Shown: positions 54,570-63,085 of the stretch, piece by piece | Layout of the letters: the number at the start of each line of letters is the position of its first letter | Numbering within the stretch: the first letter of the stretch is position 1 | Origin: Mycolicibacterium tusciae | GTDB lineage: Bacteria; Actinomycetota; Actinomycetes; Mycobacteriales; Mycobacteriaceae | Length of the DNA: 64,000 nt | Assembly (NCBI RefSeq): GCF_002086795.1 | Contig: NZ_MVIM01000001.1 | Span: 62,001 to 126,000, forward strand | Direction of reading: 5' to 3' | Position numbers and translations under genes: made by a program | The notes under the pieces: model-generated | Seen by the model: the letters and a program-made list of their open reading frames with translations, nothing else | The model's database searches: none | Told to the model about the DNA's origin: nothing

Positions 54570-55397
54570 GTGAGCGCGATGTTCGCGGCGGGCACACCTC
54601 ATCCGTCGCTGCGCGGCGTCGTGTTGCGCTACGAGGGCTTCGCGGAACGCGGGGGCAGTCCCGTCACGTTCCGCGAACTGCCGTGCACGTTCGTGCCGAT
54701 CATCATCGACCTCGACGAGGGCTGGACCGTCGCCCACCGGGAGCATGCACATACCGCGCCGCTTCGGCTCGGTTCGTTCGTCGCGGGCATCACCGACGGA
54801 CCGGTGCTGGTGGGCCACGGCGGGTCTGCGCGCTGTTTGCAGATCGACCTGACGCCGCTGGGCGCCCGCCGGCTGGTCGGGATGCCGATGAGCGAGTTGG
54901 CCAACCGGACCGTGCCTATCGACGATGTCTTCGGCCGGTTCGGGCGAGAACTCGTGCAGCGCGTCGGCGACGCCCCGGACTGGTCGGCACGATTCGCATT
55001 GATCGATGCGGGCATCCGGGCCCGCCTGGCCGACACCGAACCCGTCGATGCGGGAGTGGCGTGGTCGCTGCGCCGCATCACGGCGAGCTACGGTGGCGCC
55101 ACAATTTCAGACCTGGCCGCGGAGTTGGGCTGGAGTCACCGGCGATTGATCGCCCGCTACCGCGACTCTGTCGGGCTGCCGCCGAAGCTCGTCGCGAGGA
55201 TCGTGCGATTCGAGCGGCTCGGGGCCCTCGTGGCCTCCGAGCCGGCGGTCGATTGGGCCGGTGTCGCACTCGAGTGCGGGTACTTCGATCAGGCCCACCT
55301 GGCCCGCGAGGTTCGGGAATTAGCCGATATCACGCCCACCGAGCTGCGGGCGCTCAGCGTAAATTCCGTCCAAGACGAGGCGACGGCGTCGGCCTAG
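54570..55397 (+). CDS. AraC-family transcriptional regulator with N-terminal sensor domain
   Basis: The 275-aa protein has an N-terminal sensor resembling DUF6597 (HPSLRGVVLRYEGFAERGG, GGSARCLQIDLTPLGARRLVGMP) and a C-terminal double HTH (ISDLAAELGWSHRRLIARYRDSVG, VALECGYFDQAHLAREVREL). It is followed 10 bases later by a VOC gene, so the two probably form an operon that the regulator controls. It is divergent from cobN across 51 bases. Confidence 0.83.
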   Translation: MSAMFAAGTPHPSLRGVVLRYEGFAERGGSPVTFRELPCTFVPIIIDLDEGWTVAHREHAHTAPLRLGSFVAGITDGPVLVGHGGSARCLQIDLTPLGARRLVGMPMSELANRTVPIDDVFGRFGRELVQRVGDAPDWSARFALIDAGIRARLADTEPVDAGVAWSLRRITASYGGATISDLAAELGWSHRRLIARYRDSVGLPPKLVARIVRFERLGALVASEPAVDWAGVALECGYFDQAHLAREVRELADITPTELRALSVNSVQDEATASA

Positions 55398-55407
55398 CGT
55401 CGACGTC

Positions 55408-55809
55408 ATGACTGAAACCCTGACCACCAACGGCGCCGTGCCGATTGTCCCCTTCAGCGACCCGCGCGCCGGGATCGCTTGGCTCGAGCGGACGTTCGGC
55501 GCCATCGCGACCCTCGTGGTTCCCCCCGAACCCGACGAGCCGCTCAAGCATGCGGAGCTGAAGGTCGGCAACGGCCTGGTGATGATCGACGACGCGGACC
55601 GCACCGACAGCCCGTTCGCGCTGCCGGGCCCCGTCGTGCTCTACGTCGTGGTGGATGACCCCGACGCGCTGCATGACCGGGCGGTTGCCGGGGACGCCGA
55701 GATCGTCATGGGGCTGACCGACCAGGACTACGGCTCACGAGAATTCGCCGCACGCGACCCACACGGCAACGTGTGGTGCTTCGGGACCTACCGGCCCGGG
55801 CAGGCTTAG
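55408..55809 (+). CDS. VOC-family (PhnB/glyoxalase-like) protein
   Basis: The 133-aa protein has VPIVPFSDPRAGIAWLERTFG at the start and REFAARDPHGNVWCFGTY at the end, the usual two halves of a VOC domain. It lacks the full glyoxalase metal set in my reading, so it may be a binding or resistance protein. It follows the AraC gene by 10 bases. Its stop codon overlaps the stop of the 34-residue convergent gene by two bases. Confidence 0.83.
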   Translation: MTETLTTNGAVPIVPFSDPRAGIAWLERTFGAIATLVVPPEPDEPLKHAELKVGNGLVMIDDADRTDSPFALPGPVVLYVVVDDPDALHDRAVAGDAEIVMGLTDQDYGSREFAARDPHGNVWCFGTYRPGQA

Positions 55810-55910
55810 CGCCGGTTCCAGCGGTCGTAGGTGCTCTGTGAGTACGGCAGCAGCCCGAGAGCGCCGACGAGTGCGACCATCAGAGCGCCGAAAACGATGA
55901 ACTCGAACAT
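55806..55910 (-). CDS. 34-residue membrane protein
   Basis: ATG 55910 with a very strong ribosome site (AAGGAGGA, 6 bases upstream) encodes 34 residues: a hydrophobic helix (FEFIVFGALMVALVGALGLL) followed by a polar tail PYSQSTYDRWNRR. This is the typical shape of bacterial small membrane proteins. The stop overlaps the VOC stop on the other strand. A palindrome lies 28 bases upstream. Confidence 0.7.
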   Translation of the reverse strand: MFEFIVFGALMVALVGALGLLPYSQSTYDRWNRR

Positions 55911-55916
55911 CGTGGT

Positions 55917-55924
55917 TCCTCCTT
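55917..55924 (-). promoter_or_regulatory. strong Shine-Dalgarno for the 34-residue protein
   Basis: AAGGAGGA on the minus strand lies 6 bases before ATG 55910. It is the best argument that this very short gene is real. Confidence 0.75.
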
Positions 55925-55937
55925 CCTGACATCGCTT

Positions 55938-55955
55938 ACTGCACACGCGTGCAGT
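55938..55955. promoter_or_regulatory. palindrome upstream of the 34-residue gene
   Basis: ACTGCAC-ACGC-GTGCAGT has perfect 7-base arms and a 4-base centre, typical of TetR-type operators. It could control the small membrane protein or the following monooxygenase region. No TetR gene is adjacent in the window. Confidence 0.45.
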
Positions 55956-56042
55956 TACCAGGAACGTACTGCTCAAGCGGTAGAAATAGGGGATGTTGTG
56001 TGGCACGGATCACTGGACCGGCCAGTGTGGCGGCCGTCACAT

Positions 56043-57500
56043 TCAGGCGGTTCGGACGTCGAAATCGCTGAGCTCGGGCGAGGCCAATAGTTCGCGGTGA
56101 CGGATCGGCCGCCACGGGAAGAGCTCCGGCAGGCCGTCCTTGCCGAGATACCAGCTCTTGCACCCGGTCACCCAAACCGTCTGCGGCATAACGGCTTTCA
56201 TCTGCTCGTTGTAATCCTTGGTGGCAACCTCGGTCGGCGCTGCTGTTGCGACGCGCCCGGACCGGATCTGATCGATCCACCACATCGCATAATCGGCCTG
56301 GCTTTCAGCGATGATCACCAGCGACTGGTTCCCGATCGGCGAATGCGGTCCGATCAGCATGAACAGGTTCGGAAAGCCAGGCACCGCGACCGACCGATAA
56401 GCCTGCGGTCCGTCTGCCCACGCCTCCTCGAGCGTGAGTCCGTTCTCTCCGACGAGTTCGATCGGATGAACGTATGCGTGGGCGTCGAAACCCGTGGCGA
56501 GCACGAGCACATCGAGTTCGTGTAACACGCCGTCCGTGGTCACGACGCCGCCCGCCTCGACATGATCGATCGCCGCGGTGACCAGCTCGACACCCGGCTT
56601 CTGGATCGCCCGGTAGTAATGCGAGGACATCGCCAGCCGTTTGCACATCGCCTGGTGGTCGGGCGTCAGTCGCCGGCGCATCTGGGGATCGCGCACCGAA
56701 AGGCGCAGATTCCAACGGCACAGCGCGGATACGAAGCGACGCTGCCAACCCGGTGCGACGACCGCAGGGGCCAAGCCGTTCTCAAAGAAGTACTGCCAGA
56801 ACCGGTAGCTCGCTCGGTTCAGGGCTGGCCAGCGGCGCATCGCCGCGCCGGTGCGCCGCGCGTAGCGCGGGTTCGGCATCGGAAGGACCCATTGGGGCGT
56901 GCGCTGGAAGATCGTGAGGCCACGCACCTTGCCGCCGAGTTCGGCGGTGATCTGTACACCCGTCGATCCCGTTCCGATCAATCCAATTCTCTTGTTGGAC
57001 AGCGGAACCGAATGATCCCATCGCGCCGAATGGAACGTCGCGCCTTCGAAGCTGTCCAGTCCGGGAATATCCGGATACCGCGGTATGCGCAGCACACCGG
57101 TCGCCGTCACGACGACGTCGAACTGCTCCTCGCCGGTGGGAGAACAGACAGTCCACCGGCCGTTGCGGTATCGCGCGGCGGCCACTTCCGTGCCGAACCT
57201 GATATGGCCGGTGATGCCACGCTCGTCGGCGACCTGTCGGAAGTAGCGGTGGATCTCCGGACCCGGCGACATGAATCGCGACCAATCGGGATTGGGCCGA
57301 AAGGAGTACGAGTAGAAACGCGACGGGACGTCGCAACTCAACCCGGGATAGGTGTTGTCGCGCCAGGTCCCGCCGACGTCGTCGGCGGACTCGTAGATCA
57401 CGAAGTCGTCGATGCCGGCGTCCTGCAACTTGACCGCCATGCAGATGCCGGACATGCCCGCACCGATTATCGCAACCCTGAGGGCTCGTTGTGTCGGCAT
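56043..57500 (-). CDS. FAD-dependent monooxygenase of the EthA/BVMO group
   Basis: The 485-aa enzyme has FAD motif GAGMSG (residues 13-18), GGTW (43-46), the BVMO fingerprint FEGATFHSARWD at 151-162, and a second Rossmann motif GTGSTG. Its length fits the EthA/MymA-type mycobacterial enzymes (~489-495 aa). ATG 57500 is preceded by GAGGGG; a longer frame beyond it has no good composition. The substrate is unknown. The gene stands apart from the two other monooxygenases near 2.9-6.2 kb. Confidence 0.87.
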   Translation of the reverse strand: MPTQRALRVAIIGAGMSGICMAVKLQDAGIDDFVIYESADDVGGTWRDNTYPGLSCDVPSRFYSYSFRPNPDWSRFMSPGPEIHRYFRQVADERGITGHIRFGTEVAAARYRNGRWTVCSPTGEEQFDVVVTATGVLRIPRYPDIPGLDSFEGATFHSARWDHSVPLSNKRIGLIGTGSTGVQITAELGGKVRGLTIFQRTPQWVLPMPNPRYARRTGAAMRRWPALNRASYRFWQYFFENGLAPAVVAPGWQRRFVSALCRWNLRLSVRDPQMRRRLTPDHQAMCKRLAMSSHYYRAIQKPGVELVTAAIDHVEAGGVVTTDGVLHELDVLVLATGFDAHAYVHPIELVGENGLTLEEAWADGPQAYRSVAVPGFPNLFMLIGPHSPIGNQSLVIIAESQADYAMWWIDQIRSGRVATAAPTEVATKDYNEQMKAVMPQTVWVTGCKSWYLGKDGLPELFPWRPIRHRELLASPELSDFDVRTA

Positions 57501-57628
57501 GATCAACCCCTCCCGATGCACGGACGGTACGCCCGACGAGCGCAGATGTTTCCGAAATCGCGCGTTGGTCGGCGGTGACGAAACCCTCTCCGAGCCGGCC
57601 GCTCGGTGCGGCCGGCCGGCCGGCAGAT

Positions 57629-57928
57629 CTACAGCCGGCCCATCTCCCGCGACATCAGCGCGTCCTCCAGATAGGCGAGCCGCCTGGCCCGGTAACGCTG
57701 CGCAGGCGGTCGCGAGTCGGAGACCAGCCCGCTCATCGCCTGAGACATCGACTTCATCGCCACCGACCAGCGGCTCGGCCGCACGCTGGGCAGCGTCGTC
57801 GCCGCCGCCGTGGCGAACAGCACCTGCTGCTCGGTGATCAGCGTCGTTCCCTCGGCCGTGGGGGCCGGGATCACGGCGGGCGACGCCGTTCGACGGAATG
57901 TCGGACGAATGGTGGTCAAATCGATCAT
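57629..57928 (-). CDS. small conserved-type basic protein, function unknown
   Basis: The 99-aa product contains PTFRRTASPAVIPAPTAEGTTLITEQQVLF and a basic C-terminal helix (RYRARRLAYLEDALMSREMGRL). ATG 57928 is preceded by GGGAGAAAG, and TACTTT lies further upstream as a possible -10. There is no signal peptide. I do not recognise the family. Confidence 0.6.
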   Translation of the reverse strand: MIDLTTIRPTFRRTASPAVIPAPTAEGTTLITEQQVLFATAAATTLPSVRPSRWSVAMKSMSQAMSGLVSDSRPPAQRYRARRLAYLEDALMSREMGRL

Positions 57929-58054
57929 GGCTTTCTCCCGCCGTGTGCGCCCGGGCTGCCCGGGCTCCTACCAGGAAAAAGTACGAGCGTGGTGCCGGTC
58001 GCACATGCGTAGGCGACTACCCCAATGGGTGGTCGATCCGCCGGCGCCCGGGCG

Positions 58055-58060
58055 TACCGT
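58055..58060 (+). promoter_or_regulatory. -10 element for leaderless cobG transcript
   Basis: TACCGT lies exactly 6 bases before GTG 58067. It supports this start over an upstream in-frame ATG at 58025. Confidence 0.55.
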
Positions 58061-58066
58061 GAACTG

Positions 58067-59188
58067 GTGGCCAGAACCCGCGACCAGGATGCCTGCCCGG
58101 GGGCGTTGCAGGTTCACCAGGCCGCGGACGGAGCCTTGGCCAGGGTGCGGCTTCCGGGCGGGATGATCACCGCTCAGCAGATCGAATCCCTGGCACTCGC
58201 GGCGACGCAGTGGGCTTCCCCGGCAATGGAACTGACCTCGCGCGGCAACGTCCAGATCCGCGCTGTCACCGACACCGCCGCCGTCACCGAGGTGTTGGCG
58301 GCGTCGGGTCTGCTGCCCTCGGAGACGCATGAGCGGGTGCGCAACATCGTGGCCTCACCGCTGTCCGGTCGCGTCGGCGCGGGTGCGGATATCCGCGCCA
58401 TGGTCGGCGCACTGGACCAGGCCATCCAGCGGCAGCCGACGCTCGCCGGCCTGCCCGGCAGGTTCCTGTTCGGCATCGACGACGGACGAGGCGACGTGAG
58501 CGGACTGGGGGCTGACGCCGGGGTTCAGATCGTCGGCGATTCGGCGGCGCTGCTGCTGGCCGGCCGCGATACCGGCGTCCGAGTGCCGGCCGCCGACGCG
58601 GTCCCGACGCTCGTGACCGTGGCGGACCGGTTCGCCGTCAGTCGCGGAACACACTGGCGTGTAAGCGAGCTCGACGACACAGAGCGATTGCTGGCGGGAT
58701 TTGCGTTGACCGCCGAACCCGGTGCGACGTGGCCCCCGGTGAGTCGGCCGCCGGTCGGCTGGATCGAGCAGAACGACGGCCGCGTCGCGCTGGGCGCCGC
58801 TGTTCCGCTGGGCGTCCTCAACGCCCGCGTCGCCGAGTACCTTGCGGCCATCAACGCGCCGATGGTGATCACGCCCTGGCGTTCGGTGCTCGTCTTCGAC
58901 CTCACCGAGGATGTCGCCGACGTTGCGCTGCGGGTACTGGCGCCCATGGGTCTGGTGTTCGATGCGAACTCGCCCTGGTTGTCGGTCAGTGCTTGCACCG
59001 GAAGCCCGGGCTGTGAGCGCTCTGCTGCCGACGTCCGGGCCGACGCCGCCGCAGCCGTGGCTGTGGCTGAGCCGGCGACCGGTCATCGGCACTTCGTCGG
59101 ATGCGACCGCGCGTGCGGCAGCCCTGCGACAGGTGACGTGCTGGTCGCGACCGGAGACGGATACCGGCCGCGAGACACCCACCCGTAG
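58067..59188 (+). CDS. cobG: precorrin-3B synthase
   Basis: The 373-aa protein is a sulfite/nitrite-reductase-like enzyme. The N-terminal half includes RTRDQDACPGALQVHQAADGALARVRLPGG and ELTSRGNVQIR. The C-terminal half carries Cys310, Cys316, Cys346 and Cys350 (CTGSPGC, GCDRACG), the 4Fe-4S and siroheme-type cluster ligands. It makes precorrin-3B from precorrin-3A with O2, which marks the aerobic route. GTG 58067 fits the leaderless element. cobH begins 10 bases after it. Confidence 0.92.
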   Translation: MARTRDQDACPGALQVHQAADGALARVRLPGGMITAQQIESLALAATQWASPAMELTSRGNVQIRAVTDTAAVTEVLAASGLLPSETHERVRNIVASPLSGRVGAGADIRAMVGALDQAIQRQPTLAGLPGRFLFGIDDGRGDVSGLGADAGVQIVGDSAALLLAGRDTGVRVPAADAVPTLVTVADRFAVSRGTHWRVSELDDTERLLAGFALTAEPGATWPPVSRPPVGWIEQNDGRVALGAAVPLGVLNARVAEYLAAINAPMVITPWRSVLVFDLTEDVADVALRVLAPMGLVFDANSPWLSVSACTGSPGCERSAADVRADAAAAVAVAEPATGHRHFVGCDRACGSPATGDVLVATGDGYRPRDTHP

Positions 59189-59191
59189 GGT
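59186..59191 (+). promoter_or_regulatory. -10 element overlapping the cobG stop, for leaderless cobH
   Basis: TAGGGT lies exactly 6 bases before GTG 59198, and its TAG is the cobG stop codon. cobH may therefore be read both from the cobG message and from its own start. Confidence 0.4.
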
Positions 59192-59197
59192 GATCGG

Positions 59198-59824
59198 GTG
59201 CTCGACTACATCCGCGACGCCGCCGAGATCTACCGGCAGTCGTTCGCGACCATCCGCGACGAAGCGGACCTGTCGCGGTTCCCCGATGACGTCGCTCGTG
59301 TCGTGGTCCGGCTGATCCACACCTGCGGGCAGGTCGATGTCGCCGATCACGTCGCCTACAGCGACGACGTAGTCGCGAAGGCCCACGCCGCACTCGTCGC
59401 CGGAGCCCCCGTGCTGTGCGACTCGTCGATGGTGGCCGCGGGCATCACCAAATCTCGGCTGCCGGCCGGCAACGAGGTCGTCTCGCTTGTCTCCGACGAG
59501 AGGGCGCCCGAGCTGGCCGAGCGACTGGGCACCACACGGTCCGCCGCGGGCGTCGACCTGTGGGCCGACCGGCTCGGCGGCGCCGTGGTCGCCATCGGCA
59601 ACGCGCCGACCGCGCTGTTCCGGCTGCTCGAACTCGTCGACGAAGGCGCTCCCACGCCCGCCGCGGTGCTGGGCGGACCGGTCGGGTTCGTCGGCTCCGC
59701 ACAGTCCAAACAGGAGTTGATCGAGCGGCCGCGCGGGATGTCGTATCTGGTGGTCAAGGGACGCCGCGGCGGCAGCGCGATGGCCGCGGCCGCTGTGAAT
59801 TCTATTGCGCAAGAACGCGAATGA
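59198..59824 (+). CDS. cobH: precorrin-8X methylmutase
   Basis: The 208-aa enzyme has the catalytic His41 in [10 protein letters not shown], then [19 protein letters not shown] and the C-terminal [17 protein letters not shown], all typical of CobH/CbiC. It moves a methyl group from C11 to C12 of precorrin-8X to give hydrogenobyrinate. The stop overlaps the cobIJ start (ATGA). Confidence 0.94.
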   Translation: MLDYIRDAAEIYRQSFATIRDEADLSRFPDDVARVVVRLIHTCGQVDVADHVAYSDDVVAKAHAALVAGAPVLCDSSMVAAGITKSRLPAGNEVVSLVSDERAPELAERLGTTRSAAGVDLWADRLGGAVVAIGNAPTALFRLLELVDEGAPTPAAVLGGPVGFVGSAQSKQELIERPRGMSYLVVKGRRGGSAMAAAAVNSIAQERE

Positions 59825-61296
59825 CAGATCAGCGAGGAACCCTCTGGGGCGTCGGGCTCGGTCCCGGCGACCCTGAGCTGGTGACGGTCAAGGCGGCGCG
59901 GGTCATCGGTGCGGCCGACGTCGTCGCCTACCACAGTGCCAGGCACGGGAAGAGCATTGCGCGCGGCATCGCCGAGCCTTATCTACGGGCCGGCCAGATC
60001 GAAGAGCACCTGGTGTACCCGGTGACCACAGAGACCACCGAACATCCCGGCGGTTACGCCGGAGCGATGGAGGATTTCTACCGCGAGTCCGCCGACCGGA
60101 TCGCGGTACATCTCGAGGCGGGCCGCGACGTCGCCCTGCTCGCCGAGGGCGATCCGCTGTTCTACAGCTCCTACATGCACATGCACACCCGGCTGACCGA
60201 GCGGTTCGACGCGGTGATCGTCCCCGGCGTCACGTCGGTGAGCGCCGCTTCGGCGGCGACGGGCACTCCCCTGGTCCAGGGCGAGGAGGTGCTGACGATC
60301 CTGCCGGGGACCCTTCCGGTCGACGAACTCAAGCGCAGGCTGGCCGACACCGACGCGGCCGTCGTCCTCAAGCTCGGCCGTTCGTATCCGGCAGTGCGCG
60401 AAGCGCTTTCGTCGGCGGGTCGCCTCAATGAGACCTTCTACGTGGAGCGCGCGAGCACACCGGCGCAACGAGTGCTGGCCGCCGCGGACGTCGACGAGAC
60501 ATCGGTGCCTTACTTCTCGCTGGCGATGCTGCCGGGAACCCCCCGGCCCGAGACGCAGCGCGGCAGCGTCGCGGTGGTCGGACTCGGGCCCGGCGATACC
60601 GAGTGGATGACCCCGCAGAGCCGACGGGAGCTCGCGTTGGCCACGGATCTCATCGGGTACGGCCCCTACCTGGACCGCGTCGGCGCTCGCGACGGTCAGC
60701 GCCGCCACCCCAGTGACAACACCGATGAACCCGCCCGGGCCCGCTTGGCATGCACGCTGGCCGAACAGGGCCGCGCTGTCGCGGTGGTGTCCTCCGGGGA
60801 CCCTGGAGTGTTCGCGATGGCGACCGCGGTGCTCGAGGAGGCCAAGGAATGGCCTGGCGTGAAGGTGCGGGTCATCCCCGCGATGACCGCGGCGCAGGCG
60901 GTCGCGAGCCGGGTCGGGGCGCCGCTGGGCCACGACTACGCCGTCATCTCGCTGTCCGACCGGCTCAAGCCGTGGGAGGTGATCGCGGCGCGACTGACCG
61001 CCGCCGCGACGGCCGACCTGGTGCTGGCCATCTACAACCCCGCATCCAAGAGCAGAACCTGGCAGGTCGGGGCAATGCGCGACGTGTTGCTCGAACATCG
61101 CGATCCGGGAACGCCCGTGGTGATCGGCCGCGACGTATCTGGTCCCACCGAAGAGGTGCGGGTGGTGCGGCTGGCCGATCTCGATCCGGCCGACGTCGAC
61201 ATGCGCACCCTGCTGATCGTCGGTTCGTCTCAGACGCAGTGGTACCTGAGCGACGCCGGGGACACCGTCTTCACGCCCCGGCGCTACCCCACCTAG
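59821..61296 (+). CDS. cobIJ: CobI-CobJ fusion (precorrin-2 C20- and precorrin-3B C17-methyltransferase)
   Basis: The 491-aa protein has two SAM-dependent tetrapyrrole methylase domains. The CobI half (residues ~1-245) contains [19 protein letters not shown] and [19 protein letters not shown]. The CobJ half (~245-491) contains [31 protein letters not shown] and [17 protein letters not shown]. The M. tuberculosis equivalent, Rv2066, is also a fusion. ATG 59821 overlaps cobH; a longer frame from 59416 is rejected. Confidence 0.94.
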   Translation: MTDQRGTLWGVGLGPGDPELVTVKAARVIGAADVVAYHSARHGKSIARGIAEPYLRAGQIEEHLVYPVTTETTEHPGGYAGAMEDFYRESADRIAVHLEAGRDVALLAEGDPLFYSSYMHMHTRLTERFDAVIVPGVTSVSAASAATGTPLVQGEEVLTILPGTLPVDELKRRLADTDAAVVLKLGRSYPAVREALSSAGRLNETFYVERASTPAQRVLAAADVDETSVPYFSLAMLPGTPRPETQRGSVAVVGLGPGDTEWMTPQSRRELALATDLIGYGPYLDRVGARDGQRRHPSDNTDEPARARLACTLAEQGRAVAVVSSGDPGVFAMATAVLEEAKEWPGVKVRVIPAMTAAQAVASRVGAPLGHDYAVISLSDRLKPWEVIAARLTAAATADLVLAIYNPASKSRTWQVGAMRDVLLEHRDPGTPVVIGRDVSGPTEEVRVVRLADLDPADVDMRTLLIVGSSQTQWYLSDAGDTVFTPRRYPT

Positions 61297-61308
61297 GATC
61301 TGACGACC

Positions 61309-62376
61309 ATGGGCATTCCACACGGACCCGAAGATGTAACGGCGGCATGGCTGGGGTCGGTGCTCGACGCCGACGTGAGCGAGGTCGACGTCACCGCGAT
61401 CGGTACCGGCCAGACCGGTGCGACGTATCGGGTCTCGGCGACGTATGCCGCTCCGCAGGCGGGCCTGCCGAACTCGTTTGCGGTCAAGCTCTCCGCGCAA
61501 GATGATGCGGTCCGCGAACGCGTGGCGCTCGGATACCGGTCGGAGGTCGAGTTCTACTCGCGGATCGCCGACCGGATGCGCATCCCGGTACCCCAGAGTT
61601 ATTACTGCGACATCTCCTCCGACGGCGCCGATGTCGTGCTGCTGCTCGGCGACATGGCGCCTGCGGTGCAAGGCGATCAGATCGCCGGGTGCTCTGAACA
61701 GGAGGCCACGCTGGCGGTGGAAGCGCTGGCCGGCCTGCACGGCCCAAGCTGGTGTGATCCGGAGTGGATGGATCTGGCCGCCATCGCCATGCCGAAACCC
61801 GGTGACGACGACGCCGCCAAGGGCCTCGGCGACATCTCCACGATGGCCGCCGACATCGTGCTCGACAGGCTCGGCGCGCGCATCAGCCCCGAGGATCAGG
61901 AAACCCTGGTTGCTTCAATGGCTTCCGTCGCCGCGTGGCTGAGGGCCGAGCCGAAACGGTTCGCACTCATGCACGGCGACTACCGGCTCGACAACATGCT
62001 GTTCGACCCGGACCGCACCCGCATCACCGTCGTCGACTGGCAGACCGTCGGAATCGGCCTGCCGGGACGCGACCTCGCCTACTTCACCGGGACGAGCTTG
62101 GAACCGGCGTTGCGCGCCGACGTCGAGCGCGGCCTCGTCGAGACCTACCACCAAGCGCTACTCGGGTACGGGATCACGGATTACGACGCCGAAACCTGTT
62201 GGCGCGACTACCGCCTCGGCGCCGTACAGGTTCCGCTGCTCGTCGCTCTCGGTACCGCCTTCGCGGCCACCACCGACCGCGGCGATGACATGATGCTGGC
62301 CATGCTCAGCCGCGGCTGCCAGGCCATCCGCGATCTGGAAACGCTCGAACTGATCAACTCGTACCAGTCGTCCTGA
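61309..62376 (+). CDS. APH/EcKinase-like phosphotransferase in the cob cluster
   Basis: The 355-aa kinase has Lys60, the catalytic HGDYRLDN motif (222-229) and VDWQ with Asp243. The motif HGDYRLDNMLF is identical to that in the kinase half of the 34103-36058 fusion, so the two are paralogues. The substrate is unknown. It is inserted between cobIJ and cobK and overlaps cobK by 23 bases convergently. It has no visible link to cobalamin chemistry. Confidence 0.82.
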   Translation: MGIPHGPEDVTAAWLGSVLDADVSEVDVTAIGTGQTGATYRVSATYAAPQAGLPNSFAVKLSAQDDAVRERVALGYRSEVEFYSRIADRMRIPVPQSYYCDISSDGADVVLLLGDMAPAVQGDQIAGCSEQEATLAVEALAGLHGPSWCDPEWMDLAAIAMPKPGDDDAAKGLGDISTMAADIVLDRLGARISPEDQETLVASMASVAAWLRAEPKRFALMHGDYRLDNMLFDPDRTRITVVDWQTVGIGLPGRDLAYFTGTSLEPALRADVERGLVETYHQALLGYGITDYDAETCWRDYRLGAVQVPLLVALGTAFAATTDRGDDMMLAMLSRGCQAIRDLETLELINSYQSS

Positions 62377-63085
62377 CCCACGCGACCGCGTCGTCGACCG
62401 TGGTCACGGTTCTGACACCCGGCGGCAGTGCCGGCCGCTCGACCATGACCACGGGAATGCTCAGCGCGGCCGCGGCGTCGAGCTTGGGTCGGGTCATCGC
62501 GCCGCCGCTGTTCTTGGTCACCAACGCGTCGATGCGGTGTGCACGCAACAACTCCAGCTCGCCCTCGTAGCGGTAGGGGCCGCGCGACAACAGGATCTGG
62601 TGGTGCGCCGGAAGTGCGTCGGCATCCGGTGCGGTCACCGCGCGGATGAGAAACCAGGCATCGGCATCTCTGAATGCGGCCGTCCCGGTACGTCCCGTCG
62701 TCAGGAGGACCCGCGAAAAGCCTTGTTCGGCAACCACTTTTGCGGCCTGAATGTCGGACGTCACCATGATGGCGTCACCGGAGGGCCAGGCGGGCCGGGC
62801 GAGCAGCAGGTGCGGCACCCCGAGTTCCGCGCAGGCCGCCGCGGCATTGGCCGTGATGGTCGCCGCGAATGGGTGGGTGGCGTCGACGACCGCGTCGACG
62901 ACGCTTTCACGTAACCAGTTCCGCAGCCCGTCGACACCGCCGAACCCGCCGATTCGCACCTCACCCACCGGCAGCGCCGGGTCGGGCACCCGGCCGGCCA
63001 AGGAACTGATCACCTCGGCATCAGGATGCAGCCGGGCCGCCAGCGCACGGGCCTCAGACGTACCGCCCAGCAACAAGATCCGCAT
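62354..63085 (-). CDS. cobK: precorrin-6A reductase
   Basis: The 243-aa NADPH enzyme starts with MRILLLGGTSEARALA and contains VDATHPFAATITANA and LLTTGRTGTAAF, as in CobK/CbiJ. It reduces precorrin-6A to precorrin-6B. ATG 63085 shares one base with the cobM stop. Length matches M. tuberculosis CobK (about 244). Confidence 0.93.
   Translation of the reverse strand: MRILLLGGTSEARALAARLHPDAEVISSLAGRVPDPALPVGEVRIGGFGGVDGLRNWLRESVVDAVVDATHPFAATITANAAAACAELGVPHLLLARPAWPSGDAIMVTSDIQAAKVVAEQGFSRVLLTTGRTGTAAFRDADAWFLIRAVTAPDADALPAHHQILLSRGPYRYEGELELLRAHRIDALVTKNSGGAMTRPKLDAAAALSIPVVMVERPALPPGVRTVTTVDDAVAWVRTTGTS

Noticed and set aside
57940-58010. GC-rich self-complementary GCCCGGGC pair as an RNA element
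   Set aside because: Short repeats of this kind arise by chance in such GC-rich DNA and no conserved structure is evident.
59983-61740. 585-codon minus-strand open frame across cobIJ
   Set aside because: It is antisense to two intact methylase domains and His/Arg-rich without any family pattern.
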